Below, in pieces: positions 39,675 to 50,619 of a stretch of DNA of 64,000 bases; positions within the stretch are counted from its first letter, which is position 1, and each line of letters begins with the position of its first letter. The stretch covers positions 3,782,001-3,846,000 of the forward strand of contig CM074759.1 in assembly GCA_037355855.1 (NCBI GenBank). Reading direction: 5' to 3'. This DNA comes from Pseudo-nitzschia pungens (lineage: Eukaryota > Bacillariophyta > Bacillariophyceae > Bacillariales > Bacillariaceae). The notes below the pieces were generated by a model, which saw nothing but the letters and a program-made list of their open reading frames with translations, was not told the origin of the DNA and ran no database searches. Made by a program: the position numbers and the translations under genes.

Positions 39675-40928
39675 GTATCCTATGGGATACCCCGCCGCCG
39701 TCTCGGGTGTACGTCAACTTCAGAGTGCACGTACTCTGTGCTCACATTTGTCTACTCTAGGTCATACACGGTATACACTATGTCTACTCTGTAGTGATGG
39801 CAGATTGACGAAGCTTTAGGCGAATGTGTGGTGTAGTGTATGGGCGTGTGCGCGCAGTAGCTAGCTAGTCACTAACCTGAAACCTAATCGGGTGGGATCC
39901 CTATGTAGTAGGGGTATGTAGGGTTAGTACAGTGCACAGAGAGTCCTTGCCACAACAGGTGGAGAGGAGAGTTCGTGAACCCGCTCGAAGAGGGGGTGAA
40001 GCGGGAATGGAAGTCGAGCCACTGCCACTGCCACTCTCGAAGTTGACGAGTACAACCGGAAAAAAAAGAGAAAAATTGGGCGGGATGGTTGTCTAACGGG
40101 GCTTAAAGGCGCAGTGTGCAGACAGTTAGGCAACCTAGGCGGCGTCGGAGGGAGCCGGAGCAAGCGGGCCCACGGCGGGGGCCAGGGGGAGGGCGGCGGA
40201 GGAGGCGCGAGAGGAGGGAAAACAAAGGCGTAGACGGAGGCCGGGGCGAGCGTGTTGCGGGGAGCGCTGTAAGCGGTGGCAACGTTTTCCATGAAACTAG
40301 GGGTGTTGAGTTTCATGGTGAATTGGCACAAGACCTTGCCCCGCATGGAGCAAGGGAAAAGGAGGCGTCCATTAGGGATGACAACACCGAAGACGTAGTG
40401 CCCGAGGTAGTTGATGAGGGTAGGGATGTGGAGGCACAGGAGGTAGGGGCGAGCGGAGGTGCCCATGAGGGGTATCACGTCGTTGGAGGAGAACTCGAGG
40501 CTGAGAGCGTGGAGGGTAGCGACCAGAGTTGGGTCAGGGACGGGGCTGGCCAAAGGGGGGACAGGGAGAGAATCGCGATCGTCAGCAACTCGGGCTAGGA
40601 GACGAGCGAGGGCGGCGTCGGTGGGGGCCGGAACAGCTCGGCGTAATGGACACAGTGGAGGATGGTATAGGCAAGGCGAAAGTTGGTGACAATGGTTTGG
40701 TAATAGGGGCAGTAAGGATGGGCCATTTTGAGGGGCGCCAAGGCAGATGCAATGGCCTCGCCCGCGGGGTTGGCATACAGGGTTTGCCACTTGGCGAGCC
40801 ACGGGCGGGGGCCATTGGGAGTGTCGAGTTGGTTGTCTGGATAGCAGAACAAGTTTCGGACTGAAGCGGTGAGCGGAAGAGCGTTCAGGATCTTCTTGTT
40901 GGTGGGTGGGTTGGAGAGGGAGCCCTGG

Positions 40929-41481
40929 AACATTATGGAAAAAAAACTTTTCTGGAAAATTTCCATTTCCATGCGCGCAACTACTCTCAAAAAAATCTTA
41001 GGGCAATAACGGCTCTTCTATATTTTTAATTAACAATTAAAGAAGAGCGACCATAATTTAACGGTCTTCAACCGTCATCTTTGTCCTCAAAAAACAATTG
41101 TCCTCAAAACGTGTCCTCAACGATTTTGTCCTCAACAGACTGTCCTCAACCATTATGTCCTCAACAATTATGTCCTCAACGTTTTGTCCTCAACCTCTAT
41201 GACTTCAACGTTGAGGTTGAGGACAAAACGTTGAGGACATAATTGTTGAGGACATAATGGTTGAGGACAGTCTGTTGAGGACAAAATGGTTGAGGACACT
41301 TTTTGAGGACACGTTTTGAGGACAGTTTTGAGGACAGTTTTGAGGACACTCTAAGTTCTTGTACAGCCGTTAAAGTGGATATAGAGCGAACAATAGACGT
41401 TAAAAATACGTTAATTTTATCGCGCACAACATGCGTGTGAACATGGAAATTTTCTAAAAAAAAACTTTTTTCCGTAATGTT
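40929..41481. mobile_element. Fold-back MITE with 5-bp duplication CCTGG
   Basis: 553 bp, with imperfect terminal inverted repeats AACATTAYGGAAAAAA, flanked by CCTGG at 40924-40928 and 41482-41486. The interior is dominated by a long hairpin (41083-41349) made of TGTCCTCAA units on one arm and TTGAGGACA on the other. Removal with one CCTGG restores an open frame of the host element (TLLQ-GSLSNPP). No coding sequence. Confidence 0.85.
41083..41349. repeat. Long palindrome of TTGAGGACA units inside the MITE
   Basis: The left arm has about eight TGTCCTCAA units separated by short AT spacers; the right arm is its reverse complement for about 115 bp before small differences begin, and it continues a little further. 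The turn is around 41205 (CTCTATGACTTCAACG). Such a transcript would form a long double-stranded stem. Confidence 0.9.
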
Positions 41482-41800
41482 CCTGGAGGAGGGTGATACG
41501 TAACGGGTTGTCATTGGGCTCGGGCGAGGCTGGGTCGCGGGGAACAGGAGCAGGCGGGGCTGGGTCGCGGGGAACAGGAGCAACAACATTCGGGAGCAAC
41601 AGGTCCTCCGCCCCCGGGCCCGCCGCAACTGCTGGCAACAGGGCCTCCGCCTCGGGGGCGGGGGCAGCCAGGGCGAGGCGAAAAGCTGCGACCTGTGCCG
41701 AACTGAGGGAGGGGAAAACAGCCTCAACCTCAGGAGAGAGAGATAAGTCGGAAAGGAGGAACGAGCGGAAAGCGAAGAGGATTGAGAGTGGGTGCGGGCG

Positions 41801-42490
41801 GATCAATTCAAGAACTGCTGGCTATCAAGATACCCAAGGCCTATGAGATGCGTTCATGACAATGGTGGCGAGTTTCTAGGAGCCGAGTTCCAAACTGCTC
41901 TCAAGCAGTATGGGATACAAGCCATTCCAACCACAGTCAAGAACCCCCAGTCAAACGCCATATGCGAGCGCGTCCATCACACAGTAGCTGATATCCTACG
42001 AGTTCTCGTGCATGTTAATCCTCCACAAGCAAACACCAGAGCCAGTCAGCTCATGGATAACGCCCTCGCAACTTGCATGCATGCTTCCAGATGCGCTGTC
42101 AATGCTGCCTTACAGGCATCCCCTGGATCCCTTGTATTCAATAGGGACATGCTGATAGACCTACCATTAACTGCCAACCTGTTGGCGCTGCAACAACTAA
42201 GACAGCAAGGCATTAACAAAGCTCTGCTCAGAGACAATGCCAAGCGAAAGGAACATACCTTTCAACCCAACGAGAAGGTATGGATGCAAGAACCAGATCC
42301 AGACAAGCTGCAGCCTCGCAAGACAGGACCATTCACTATTGCCCAAGTCCATGATAATGGCACTGTTAAGATTCGCAAGACTCCTTCGATCGTTGAAACA
42401 GTTAACGTCCGAAAGTTAACTCCTTACAGAGAGGCTCCAACGGACATGTCCGACGCTCCAGACAGCTCAGCAATCCACTGGTCAGCTTAA
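41801..42490 (+). pseudogene. Gypsy integrase C-terminal part
   Basis: Open frame without damage: FKNCWLSRYPRP, CVHDNGGEFLG (catalytic Asp), NAICERVHH (catalytic Glu region), SLVFNRDMLIDLPLT and the C-terminal FTIAQVHDNGTVKI...VNVRKLTPYR block. The N-terminal zinc region and first catalytic Asp are missing, so it cannot be active. Wording is very close to the integrase of the intact element at 44882-50619. Confidence 0.88.
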
Positions 42491-42520
42491 GTATGGGATT
42501 CGTTCAATCATGGGACACTA

Positions 42521-42843
42521 TGTGACGGGCTAGCGTAGCTAGCAGTCACGATTGAATAATTAACCGAATCCCATATGGGAATCGAATATTATATGTATTC
42601 AGTCATGAATACATTTCGATATGTATTCCAATTATTATGGTCGAGTCCCAGAAGAGGATATATGCCTAATCGTGGGAATCGACACTGAATCAACATTTAT
42701 GGCAGAGCATGCCAAAATGTGGCTATGCTCGCGATCTCAATTTTTATATGTTTCCATTCTTAATCCGCGTAACAATATTTCGTAAAGTATCTATACATCA
42801 CAATTTTCATACTACTCCGAGATTTCTACTCTAGACCGTAACA
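42521..42843 (+). repeat. LTR of truncated gypsy
   Basis: 323 bp, starting TGTGACGGGCTAGCG and ending TCTAGACCGTAACA; same family as the 321-bp LTRs at 2420 and 8889, with scattered differences. Confidence 0.9.
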
Positions 42844-44881
42844 GATGCCGGGGTACAAGCAAGGGCACTCGGGGGGGTCAGCCGAGGGGGCAGGGGGAGG
42901 AGTGGCTGGCCGCGTTGCAGACAGGGGGACAAAGGTGGGGACGGGGTGGCTGGGAGTGTAGGGAGTGTAAATCGGGAGAAAACTGATGTAGTCTAGGGCA
43001 AGGGAGGGAGAGAGAGTGTACGTAGTAAGGGGTTAATATATGGGATTACGGGTTAATGGAAGACAAAGGGCGGGATAGGGAAAAGAGGAGGGGGGCAAGG
43101 GAGGACTAACCTCGGTTGGGTGCGGAAGGACCGCCGCTGTTGGGGGCAAAGGCGACGGCGGCATGCTTGGCGACATACTGCTTGGCCTTTTCCTTGTCGG
43201 CAGCGGAGAGTCCTTTCCAGGTATGTGCGTGGAAGAACTTGCAGGAGTTACTGTAGGTGCACTGGTAACCCACGAAGCTAGCGCTCATGCAGAGGCGGGT
43301 GCCTTTCTTGCCAAAGGGTTCGTCGTAACAGGGATGTGAGGTGCCAGAGGTAAGGGTGAAGAGGCCGCGGGCTTTGGCTTTTTCATCGGTGGGCGGAGGG
43401 TTGCGCGATTGGTCGGCGCGCTGAGGTGTGGTGGTGCCGGACGGGGCATGGCGGGGTTTCTTACTGTCGCGGGGGTTGTCGGAGTCGTGGGATGAGCGGG
43501 AGCGGGCGCAGTCAGCGACGCGTCTGTGGTTTTCCCACCAAAAAAAGGTGGAGGGAGGGGTAGAGAAAGTGTTGAGGTGCTCGCCTGTTCGATGAGCTTG
43601 TTAAGGGCAAGGAAATTGTTGTGGGCGAAGGTGTAGCCCTCGGAGGGCAATGGAGCGTTGGTGGAGACGTGGGTGAGAACTTCTGGGATTTGTGCGAGGA
43701 CAAAGATGGCAAGCATACCCTCCTGGAGCATGGTGATCATGCTGTGTCGGAGGTGAGGGTGGGTCTGGACCGTGCGTTCGAGCCACGCCGATGTGCGGGG
43801 TGCGGTCATAGTGCTGAGGAGTTTTTCGATACCTTTGTACAGGACGCTTTGTTCGGCGTCACCAGAGAGGGTACGGAAGAAGAGGAGGAGGTTGTGGCCA
43901 GCACAGATTTCATCGTTCGGGTGGGTTTGGGAGCTGTCAATGAAGAGGGTAGTGCTGGTGGTGCGGGTGCAGCGACGGGAGTTGTCTTCGTGGAGCGCCT
44001 CGGACTCGTAGGAGCGAATCGATTGGGTCCGGGACTTGAAGGAGTTGCTGTTTAGGGGGACGCGGAGGAGGTTAAAGATTGAGAATGCGGTGTCGAGGCA
44101 GTCGGCGTTGTCTCCCAGGGGGGACGAGATGACAATGAAGTTGGTGATGACTTTGAGGAGGGTCGAACATGCCGCGGGTGATGCGGTTGTAGGTAAGGGT
44201 GTTCGCAGTGTGGCATTTGGTGCGCATACGGGAGAGCTCACCGTTGAAAATGTCAACTTGTTGGGAGACATTTTTGTTGTTGAAGATCTCCATGATGGTA
44301 GGGTAGAGCATGGCGGGACAGATGGTGAGTGTGTTGCCTTCCCCCTCAATGCGGGCAAGGGCAGCACTCCAGGAGAGTGCTGGCCAGGTGAGGGTGGCGC
44401 GATTGTTGTCGCGGCGGGCGGCGGACGGGAGTGCGCCAGTAGTGCGGACGACTTCTGTGAGGAGTGTGCGCATGTCAGCATGGGTGAAAGTTTGGGGATC
44501 GGGTTGGGGCCCGGGGGGGTAGGTGCGGTGGGTAGGGCTTGAGGGTTTTCGTTGGGAGGGTTGTCTGGGGGTAAAGCGGAGCAGAGGTCGTGAAGGCAGG
44601 CGAGACGGAGTTGGAGGATGAAGGGTTGGGATTTCTTGACGCAGGAGGGGGTAGGGTTGGACGGCTGTAGGCGTGTCGGGAGTGTGTGTAGGACGTTGGG
44701 GTGTTCCTGTGTGAGTTGGGCAAGGATACTGTGGCCACCTTGTCCTTCGGTGGTCAAATTGTTCTCGTGGAAGAGTTTGTGGTGGGCGTGGAGGCTGTGG
44801 CCGGAGTTGGAGTTGTGGAGGAAACAGAGGGCTTTCCACCAGGTGGTGAAGCCGTTGTCGTAGGTGTTGGGAGGGAGGGGG

Positions 44882-45184
44882 TGTTACGGTCTAGAGTAGA
44901 ATTTCGGAGTGGTATGAAATTTTGTGAATGTTTAGATACTTTATGGAATATTGTTACGTGAGTTGAACCTGAAATTAAGGTCGCGAGCATAGCCACATTT
45001 TGGCATGCTCTTGCCATAAATGTTGATTCATTGTTGATTCCCACGATTAGGCATATATCACCTTCTGGGACTCAACTGAAATGTATTCATGATTGGATAC
45101 ATATATATATATATAATATTCGATTCCCGTATAGGATTCGGTTAATTATTCAATCGTGACTGCTAGCTACGCTAGCCCGTCACA
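44882..45184 (-). repeat. 3' LTR of gypsy C
   Basis: 303 bp; sense start TGTGACGGGCTAGCG, sense end TCTAGACCGTAACA. Differs from its partner only by the length of a TA repeat near 45105-45115. Confidence 0.96.
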
Positions 45185-45214
45185 TAGTGCCCCATGATTG
45201 AACGAATCCCATAC

Positions 45215-48200
45215 TTAAGCTGACCAATGGATCGCTGAATCGTCGGAGTTGGAATCGGAAGGATCCGTTGGTTCCTTATAAGGAGTGAGCTTACGAACGT
45301 TGACTGTTTCAACGATCGATGGAGTCTTTTGGATCTTAACGGTGCCGTTATCATGGACTTGGGCAATAGTGAATGGTCCTGTCTTGCGTGGCTGTAGCTT
45401 GTCCGGATCTGGTTCTTGAATCCATACCTTCTCGTTGGGTTGAAAGGTATGTTCCTTGCGTTTGGCATTATCTCTGAGTAGGGCCTTGTTAATACCTTGC
45501 TGTCGAAGCTGTTGTAGGGCTACCAGATTTGATGTTAATGGTAGATCAACCAGCATGTCCCGGTTATATACTAGGGAACCTGGAGATGCCTGTAGAGCAG
45601 CATTGACAGCGCACCTAGAGGCGTGCATGCAGGTTGAGAGGGCATTATCCATGAGTTGACTGGCTCTGGTGTTGACTTGAGGGGGATTAACATGTACTAG
45701 AACTCTGAGAATATCAGCGACTGTATGATGGACGCGCTCACATATGGCATTTGACTGAGGATTCTTCACTGTTGTTGGGACCGATTGGATTCCATACTGC
45801 TTGAGGGTAGTCTGGAACTCAGCCCCTAGGAATTCCCCACCATTGTCGTGCACACATCTGATGGGTCTTGGGTATCTTGAGAGCCAGCAGTTCTTGAATT
45901 GGTCTGATACATGCTGGGAGGACTTGTCTCTGATTCGGATGATTTCCAGGAGGTTTGTGACTGGATCAATACAAGTAAGGGCCTTGAAGTTGTAGGTTTT
46001 GCCTTGGGCTGTAATCTTCCAAGGGCCGATGAGATCAACGTGTACTTCATAGAAGGGGGACAATGGCGCTTCTTTTGGTGGCAATTTGCCATATTGGGAG
46101 TTCTGGTTCTTGTATTTGATGCAATGGTCTGGGCATATGTAAGACTTGCATAAACCAGTTAGATTATCAGCATAGAACCGGGCTGATATAGTCTGTTGTA
46201 ATCTGGTGGATCCACAATGACCCAACAGAAGATGATACCATTTGATGGTATCATTAATAAGGGATGCTGGTATATAGATTCTCCAGCATTCAGGATTGGC
46301 TTGATTCGCGTAACAAAGTATCTTGTTGTCTTCTAATTCTTGGTAGAAGAAGGCTTTCGATTGAGTCTTAAACTTGATGGTTGGGTCCTTCTGTTGATGA
46401 AGATAGATGTTGGAGTAGTTCACCGGGCATTCTAAGTCTTGGTTGTTAGGAAGGTTGATAAGACACTCATTGTTCAGCAAACAGGAGTATAATTCCTGAT
46501 CTGCGTCATTGCATAAGTGCTGAAATAGGTTCGGGAACTCTGCTAGAAACAGTTCTTCATCTTGCTTGGGGACTTCAAGTTTCAGAAAATCAATAAGAGT
46601 GCCCTTACCAAGGGCTTCTTTCTTCCCCACAGTAGGTGGATCCATCCGGGGGAGCCTGGAGAAGGCATCAGCAAGAACATTCTTTTTGCCTTCAACATAG
46701 GTGAGATTGACACCGAATTCTTCAAGGAATAGTCTCCACCGGAGGACTCGTTGGACTGAAAGTGTGCGGAAGGTAAGATTCTTATGGTCAGTGTATACAT
46801 TGATAACACCGCCAAGTAACATTTTGCGGTACTCTTTGCAGCAGAGTACAATTGCTAGGAGTTCTTTTTCCGTAGTTGTGTAATTGTTTTGGGCATCAGA
46901 TAGTTTCTTGGACCAATATGCAATGGGCTTGCCATCTTGTATTATGGCAGCGCCTAGTTGTAGGTCTGAGGCATCAGTGTACAGTTCAAAGGGCTTGTTA
47001 AGGTCTGGGTAGGTGTTCAGCGCATCTGCTGCCACCATGGCTTTCATTTCTTGAAAGGCTTTGTCTTGAGCTGGTCCCCAAGTGAAAGCTGAGGGAGCTT
47101 TGCGCTGCTTGCCTTTGATGGCAGCTGCTTGAGGAGTCTTGGGGGTCCCAGTGATATCAAAAAGAGGAGATAGGACATGAGATCTGCGCGGCCACATATC
47201 TCTGTAGTATCCTACTGCTCCAAGGAAGGACTTGACTTGAGTTATGGTGCGAGGTCTATCCATTTGTAAGATGGCTTCAATCTTCTTTCTCCATGGTTTA
47301 ACTGCTGTAGGTGTCATCCAGTAGCCAAGGAAGTCAGTCTCTTGTACAGCCCAATCACACTTGAGTGGATTGCATTTAAGTCCATTTTGGTTGAGCCGGT
47401 CTAGGATCTTGTCGATTGTTTTCATGTGGAGGTCGAAGGATCCGTCAGTCCATATACCAATGTCATCGATATAAACAGTGCAGTCAGTGTCTTGTAGGAT
47501 ATCTTCCATTAGTTGCTGGGCAACGTCTGGAGAAACTTTGACACCCATTGGGAGTCTTTGATACTCATAGCAACCATAAGGAGTGACTATGGTACAGAGT
47601 TTCTTGCTTGCGTCATCCAGTTCAAAGCAGTAGTATTGCATGGACAAGTCAATCTTGGTGAAGTGAGTGTATTTGCCTCTTTTGTTCATGATGTCCTGTA
47701 TCCTAGGGATTGGATAAGGACGTCTTTCAAGTAGTTCGTTGAGCTCCCTAAAGTCTGATACCCATCTAACTCTGTTGTCCTTCTTTGGAACAATAAAGGT
47801 AGGGAACGCCCATTCGGCCGGTCCAGTGCAACGCTTGAGGACTCCATCATTACAAAGATTCTGGAGTTCCCTTTTGAATAGGTCTTCTCTTTTGTATGCA
47901 ACTGGGTAAGGCCTTTTGTGTATGGGCTTGGACCCGGGCTTCAGTCTCAGAGAGATCTTCTTGTGTGGATACTTGCCTAATTCTCCATTGAAGACGTTAG
48001 GGTATTTGCTTAGTATTGCTTGGAACTGTTGTTGCTCTGCTGTGGACATGTGGGACTGTTGCTTGGCAACTGTGGATGGATCGGTTTCTTCGTAGGCTCT
48101 GTCTAGTATTATCTTGGACTTGTATGGATTGGCAAAGGATAGGTCATCAGCAAAGAGTTCAGCGTCTTCGAGTTCTTCCATAAGCATGGTATGGTTGTCA

Positions 48201-49141
48201 TGGTATAGGGAGGTATCCTTCATAGGAATGGTTTGATCCATCCACTGAACTGCTCCTTCTTTGAATAGGAGATTGATCTGTGCTAGGTGGAGGAAGTCTC
48301 TGCCTAATATCAGATCATATTTGCAGTTAGGGGAATGGAAGAGCCTTGCCTCTTGTTGGTCTATGGTGTAGTTGCCAAACTCTTGTAATTTGAGGTTCTT
48401 CATGATGATATATTCTGTAGTGTCAAAGCTTCCGTTTGCTGTCGTGGTTAGGACTTGGTGCTTGCTTCTTATTGGCATGGTGCCAAATGGTAGGGCTCGT
48501 TTGTTGATTAGAGTTCCGGATGATCCACTATCAAGTAGTGCGAGTAGTGGTCTTGATTTCGTTGGTATGCCTTGTATGTACTGTACTGTGGTTAGTAGAA
48601 TAGGAGCCACGTTGCTCGTATTCTGAATAGGAGCCACGTTGCTCTTATTCATGTATGCCTGTTCTGCTGTATTTTTTGTTGTATTTCCAGCAGTCGACAG
48701 CAGCTTTAAATAATTTTGCTCCAGCGCACCTCCTTTGGTGTAGTCTTTGGAGTTTCCGGGATTGCAATAGAGATTTTTTGCTGTACCGGTAGACCAATTT
48801 CTTGCCAGGGACACGAGTGGTCTATTTATTGCTGCTGTTCTACTATCTTTCGCGTCTGTTGTACCCTTGGATCGATTCGGTTGATTTCGATTCGTATCCA
48901 TTGTATCGTTCGTTACGGAGAATCGAACTGTTTTTGTAGTTGCTGCGTTTGCAGGCTTTGCTGAGCGTTCAACAGGACTCCATCCTGTAGGTTCCTTCCC
49001 CTCTTTATCTGGGAGATTTCCTCCATGCGTCATCCCAGACAGCAGGGCTGTGCTGGCATCCAGGTCCTGGGGAGCTGGAGGCAAGGTGATTGCTGGTTTT
49101 GGTGAAGCCCGGGGCTTCTTAGGCTTGGAGCCATTGGAGAT
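45215..49141 (-). CDS. Gypsy Pol polyprotein, about 1300 aa, in frame after gag TGA
   Basis: Seen: no stop between the gag TGA (49142-49144) and the stop just before the LTR. The first in-frame ATG lies about 38 codons after the TGA, so readthrough rather than a separate start is likely. Domains in order: protease LLALLDSGSSGT; RT with FPTFIVPKKDN, PIPRIQDIM, IDLSMQYYC, RLPMGVKVSPD and VYIDDIGIW (YIDD at 47462-47473); RNase H with ELYTDASDLQLG, EKELLAI and VYTDHKNL; integrase with HCGSTRLQQT...CPDHC, VHVDLIGPW, CVHDNGGEFLG and NAICERVH; C-terminal FTIAQVHDNGTVKI block. All catalytic residues that I can check are present, so this copy may be competent. Confidence 0.95.
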   Translation of the reverse strand: MSNGSKPKKPRASPKPAITLPPAPQDLDASTALLSGMTHGGNLPDKEGKEPTGWSPVERSAKPANAATTKTVRFSVTNDTMDTNRNQPNRSKGTTDAKDSRTAAINRPLVSLARNWSTGTAKNLYCNPGNSKDYTKGGALEQNYLKLLSTAGNTTKNTAEQAYMNKSNVAPIQNTSNVAPILLTTVQYIQGIPTKSRPLLALLDSGSSGTLINKRALPFGTMPIRSKHQVLTTTANGSFDTTEYIIMKNLKLQEFGNYTIDQQEARLFHSPNCKYDLILGRDFLHLAQINLLFKEGAVQWMDQTIPMKDTSLYHDNHTMLMEELEDAELFADDLSFANPYKSKIILDRAYEETDPSTVAKQQSHMSTAEQQQFQAILSKYPNVFNGELGKYPHKKISLRLKPGSKPIHKRPYPVAYKREDLFKRELQNLCNDGVLKRCTGPAEWAFPTFIVPKKDNRVRWVSDFRELNELLERRPYPIPRIQDIMNKRGKYTHFTKIDLSMQYYCFELDDASKKLCTIVTPYGCYEYQRLPMGVKVSPDVAQQLMEDILQDTDCTVYIDDIGIWTDGSFDLHMKTIDKILDRLNQNGLKCNPLKCDWAVQETDFLGYWMTPTAVKPWRKKIEAILQMDRPRTITQVKSFLGAVGYYRDMWPRRSHVLSPLFDITGTPKTPQAAAIKGKQRKAPSAFTWGPAQDKAFQEMKAMVAADALNTYPDLNKPFELYTDASDLQLGAAIIQDGKPIAYWSKKLSDAQNNYTTTEKELLAIVLCCKEYRKMLLGGVINVYTDHKNLTFRTLSVQRVLRWRLFLEEFGVNLTYVEGKKNVLADAFSRLPRMDPPTVGKKEALGKGTLIDFLKLEVPKQDEELFLAEFPNLFQHLCNDADQELYSCLLNNECLINLPNNQDLECPVNYSNIYLHQQKDPTIKFKTQSKAFFYQELEDNKILCYANQANPECWRIYIPASLINDTIKWYHLLLGHCGSTRLQQTISARFYADNLTGLCKSYICPDHCIKYKNQNSQYGKLPPKEAPLSPFYEVHVDLIGPWKITAQGKTYNFKALTCIDPVTNLLEIIRIRDKSSQHVSDQFKNCWLSRYPRPIRCVHDNGGEFLGAEFQTTLKQYGIQSVPTTVKNPQSNAICERVHHTVADILRVLVHVNPPQVNTRASQLMDNALSTCMHASRCAVNAALQASPGSLVYNRDMLVDLPLTSNLVALQQLRQQGINKALLRDNAKRKEHTFQPNEKVWIQEPDPDKLQPRKTGPFTIAQVHDNGTVKIQKTPSIVETVNVRKLTPYKEPTDPSDSNSDDSAIHWSA

Positions 49142-50197
49142 TCAGGGGAGCCAAATGAGGTCCCCATCGATGCTCCTTTCTGTTCTTCCACCATGATTGG
49201 CATGGTATTCTTCAATCGCTGCTTCACGGGCTGCGTTGATATGAGCTTGGAAGGTCTCATTGCTTCCTGGGATCATGAGCGCTTGAGTGTGAGTATGAGC
49301 ATGGAAGGACTCAGTTTGGTTGTTACCGGGGGCCTTGTAGTTCTTGGAGTACTTGTTCTTTGAGCACTCGGACCAATCGTGGTTGTGGCCGGGGATTCTG
49401 CATGGGTTGGATTTCTTTTTATTGTTGTTGCTTTTGTTGAAGTTTGAGTTTCGTTTGCGAGAGTTGTTGTTGTTGTTGTTGTTGTTGTTCGAGCGCCTTT
49501 GCTGCTTGTTGTTATTTTTGTTGATTTTCTTATTAGCTTGTCTCTCGTGGCAGCTCATGTGATCCACAATGTGTTGGACTGTGGTATCTTCTTGAATGCC
49601 ACTGTGAATGATCCCGTAGTTTTCGATCCATGCAGAAGGGAAGGAGTGTAGCAGGATAGTTAGTTTCTCTATTCTGGATAGAGGAGCGCTGCTTCCATCT
49701 AGTTTCTGGGTGTATTTCATGAGGATAAGGATTCGATCGGCATGCTCCTTGCAAGTAACTGATGGGGTCTTGCGGCATTCCGCGCTTCGAAGGTACGTAT
49801 GCATGATGTCTCTAGCATCCCTGGCGTTGCAGTAGAGCTTGGTGAAGTCAAGAAACGCTTGGTCATATCCACCAATCTCTTCCTGAGAATATTGGTATTC
49901 ATCCGGGTCCAGTGGATCCTTGATCATGTCATTCCACTTGCTTTGTGCATCTGTAGTGAGACATCGGCTGAAATGAGTCAGGTAAATGTCGATTGGGAGT
50001 CTTAGGAGCTTGGCGGCGTTTCGAAAAGATTCCTCCACAAAGAGCAGTTCTTCTAGTCCTCCGGTCTCTGTAAATAGGGGGACTTTCATGCTGTCGGTTC
50101 GGTCCTCATCGACATTGTATAGGGTGAAGAGCTTAGGCTTGGTTCGATCGAAGGAGCTCTTGTAGGCAATAGGGGGATCTCTGTAGATGCCTGCCAT
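49142..50197 (-). CDS. Gypsy Gag protein, 351 aa
   Basis: Seen: ATG at 50197, TGA at 49142. Same layout as the gag at 7709-8770: capsid-like helices (LEELLFVEESFRNAAKLL, SWIENYG-like block), Asn-rich run, and CRIPGHNHDWSEC (C-x4-H-x-H-x4-C) as presumed zinc knuckle. It ends GDLIWLP followed by TGA, and pol follows in the same frame. Its role is RNA packaging and particle assembly, from family knowledge. No damage. Confidence 0.94.
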   Translation of the reverse strand: MAGIYRDPPIAYKSSFDRTKPKLFTLYNVDEDRTDSMKVPLFTETGGLEELLFVEESFRNAAKLLRLPIDIYLTHFSRCLTTDAQSKWNDMIKDPLDPDEYQYSQEEIGGYDQAFLDFTKLYCNARDARDIMHTYLRSAECRKTPSVTCKEHADRILILMKYTQKLDGSSAPLSRIEKLTILLHSFPSAWIENYGIIHSGIQEDTTVQHIVDHMSCHERQANKKINKNNNKQQRRSNNNNNNNNNSRKRNSNFNKSNNNKKKSNPCRIPGHNHDWSECSKNKYSKNYKAPGNNQTESFHAHTHTQALMIPGSNETFQAHINAAREAAIEEYHANHGGRTERSIDGDLIWLP

Positions 50198-50263
50198 GTT
50201 GCTTGTTGGAGGTACAAGGTGTCTCTTTTGTTGAGGATAAGAGGGGTTTATTCGATTTTGAAT

Positions 50264-50314
50264 TCAGTACTGAGTTCTACTGTTTCTACTGTAAAGCACA
50301 AACAGTAATTACTG
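50264..50314 (-). promoter_or_regulatory. Gypsy C leader palindromes
   Basis: CAGTAATTACTG (50303-50314) touches the 5' LTR and TCAGTACTGA lies at 50264-50273; identical placement to gypsy A. No TGG-type tRNA primer site is seen. Confidence 0.6.
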
Positions 50315-50619
50315 TGTTACGGTCTAGAGTAGAATTTCGGAGTGGTATGAAATTTTGTGAATGTTTAGATACTTTATGGAATATTGTTACGTGAGTTGAA
50401 CCTGAAATTAAGGTCGCGAGCATAGCCACATTTTGGCATGCTCTTGCCATAAATGTTGATTCATTGTTGATTCCCACGATTAGGCATATATCACCTTCTG
50501 GGACTCAACTGAAATGTATTCATGATTGGATACATATATATATATATATAATATTCGATTCCCGTATAGGATTCGGTTAATTATTCAATCGTGACTGCTA
50601 GCTACGCTAGCCCGTCACA
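50315..50619 (-). repeat. 5' LTR of gypsy C
   Basis: 305 bp, identical to 44882-45184 except for one extra TA in the TA run; followed by the GGGGG duplication at 50620-50624. Confidence 0.96.

Larger units (their letters stand above)
41801..42843 (+). mobile_element. 5'-truncated gypsy A-family copy
   Basis: Contains only the last third of integrase (to stop at 42488-42490), the purine tract CATGGGACACTA and one 323-bp LTR (42521-42843). The left edge starts inside DQFKNCWLSRYPRP with no LTR. The bases GAT stand at both junctions of the host sequence, too short to be a normal duplication, so truncation by recombination or microhomology joining is likely. Confidence 0.88.
39960..42990 (-). 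pseudogene. Unknown protein B of element N, broken by two insertions
   Basis: Seen on the minus strand: an open frame from about 42990 (PSHPVPTFVPL, ECPCLYPGIRPHPLS) reads across the truncated gypsy at 41801-42843, continues (LSSAQVAAFRLALAAPAP), then across the MITE at 40929-41481 (TLLQ joined to GSLSNPPTNKK), to WLAKWQTLYANPAG and YTILHCVHYAELF. Near 40620 the frame changes and goes on as TLHALSLEFSSNDVIPLM and PNGRLLFPCSMRGK, ending in a Pro-rich tail near 40130. I recognise no domain. Parts align by eye with protein A of the same element (ILHCVH versus ILQCIH; the following TLHALSLEFSSN versus TLYYVSIHSN). Start and end are approximate. Confidence 0.5.
44882..50619 (-). mobile_element. 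Ty3/gypsy-like LTR retrotransposon C, intact and very young
   Basis: Seen: LTRs 44882-45184 (303 bp) and 50315-50619 (305 bp) identical except for one TA unit in a (TA)n run; target-site duplication GGGGG at 44877-44881 and 50620-50624; gag (50197-49142) and pol (49141-45215) with no frame damage other than the gag TGA. The element lies inside protein A of element N. The LTRs belong to the same family as gypsy A but are shorter. Confidence 0.96.
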
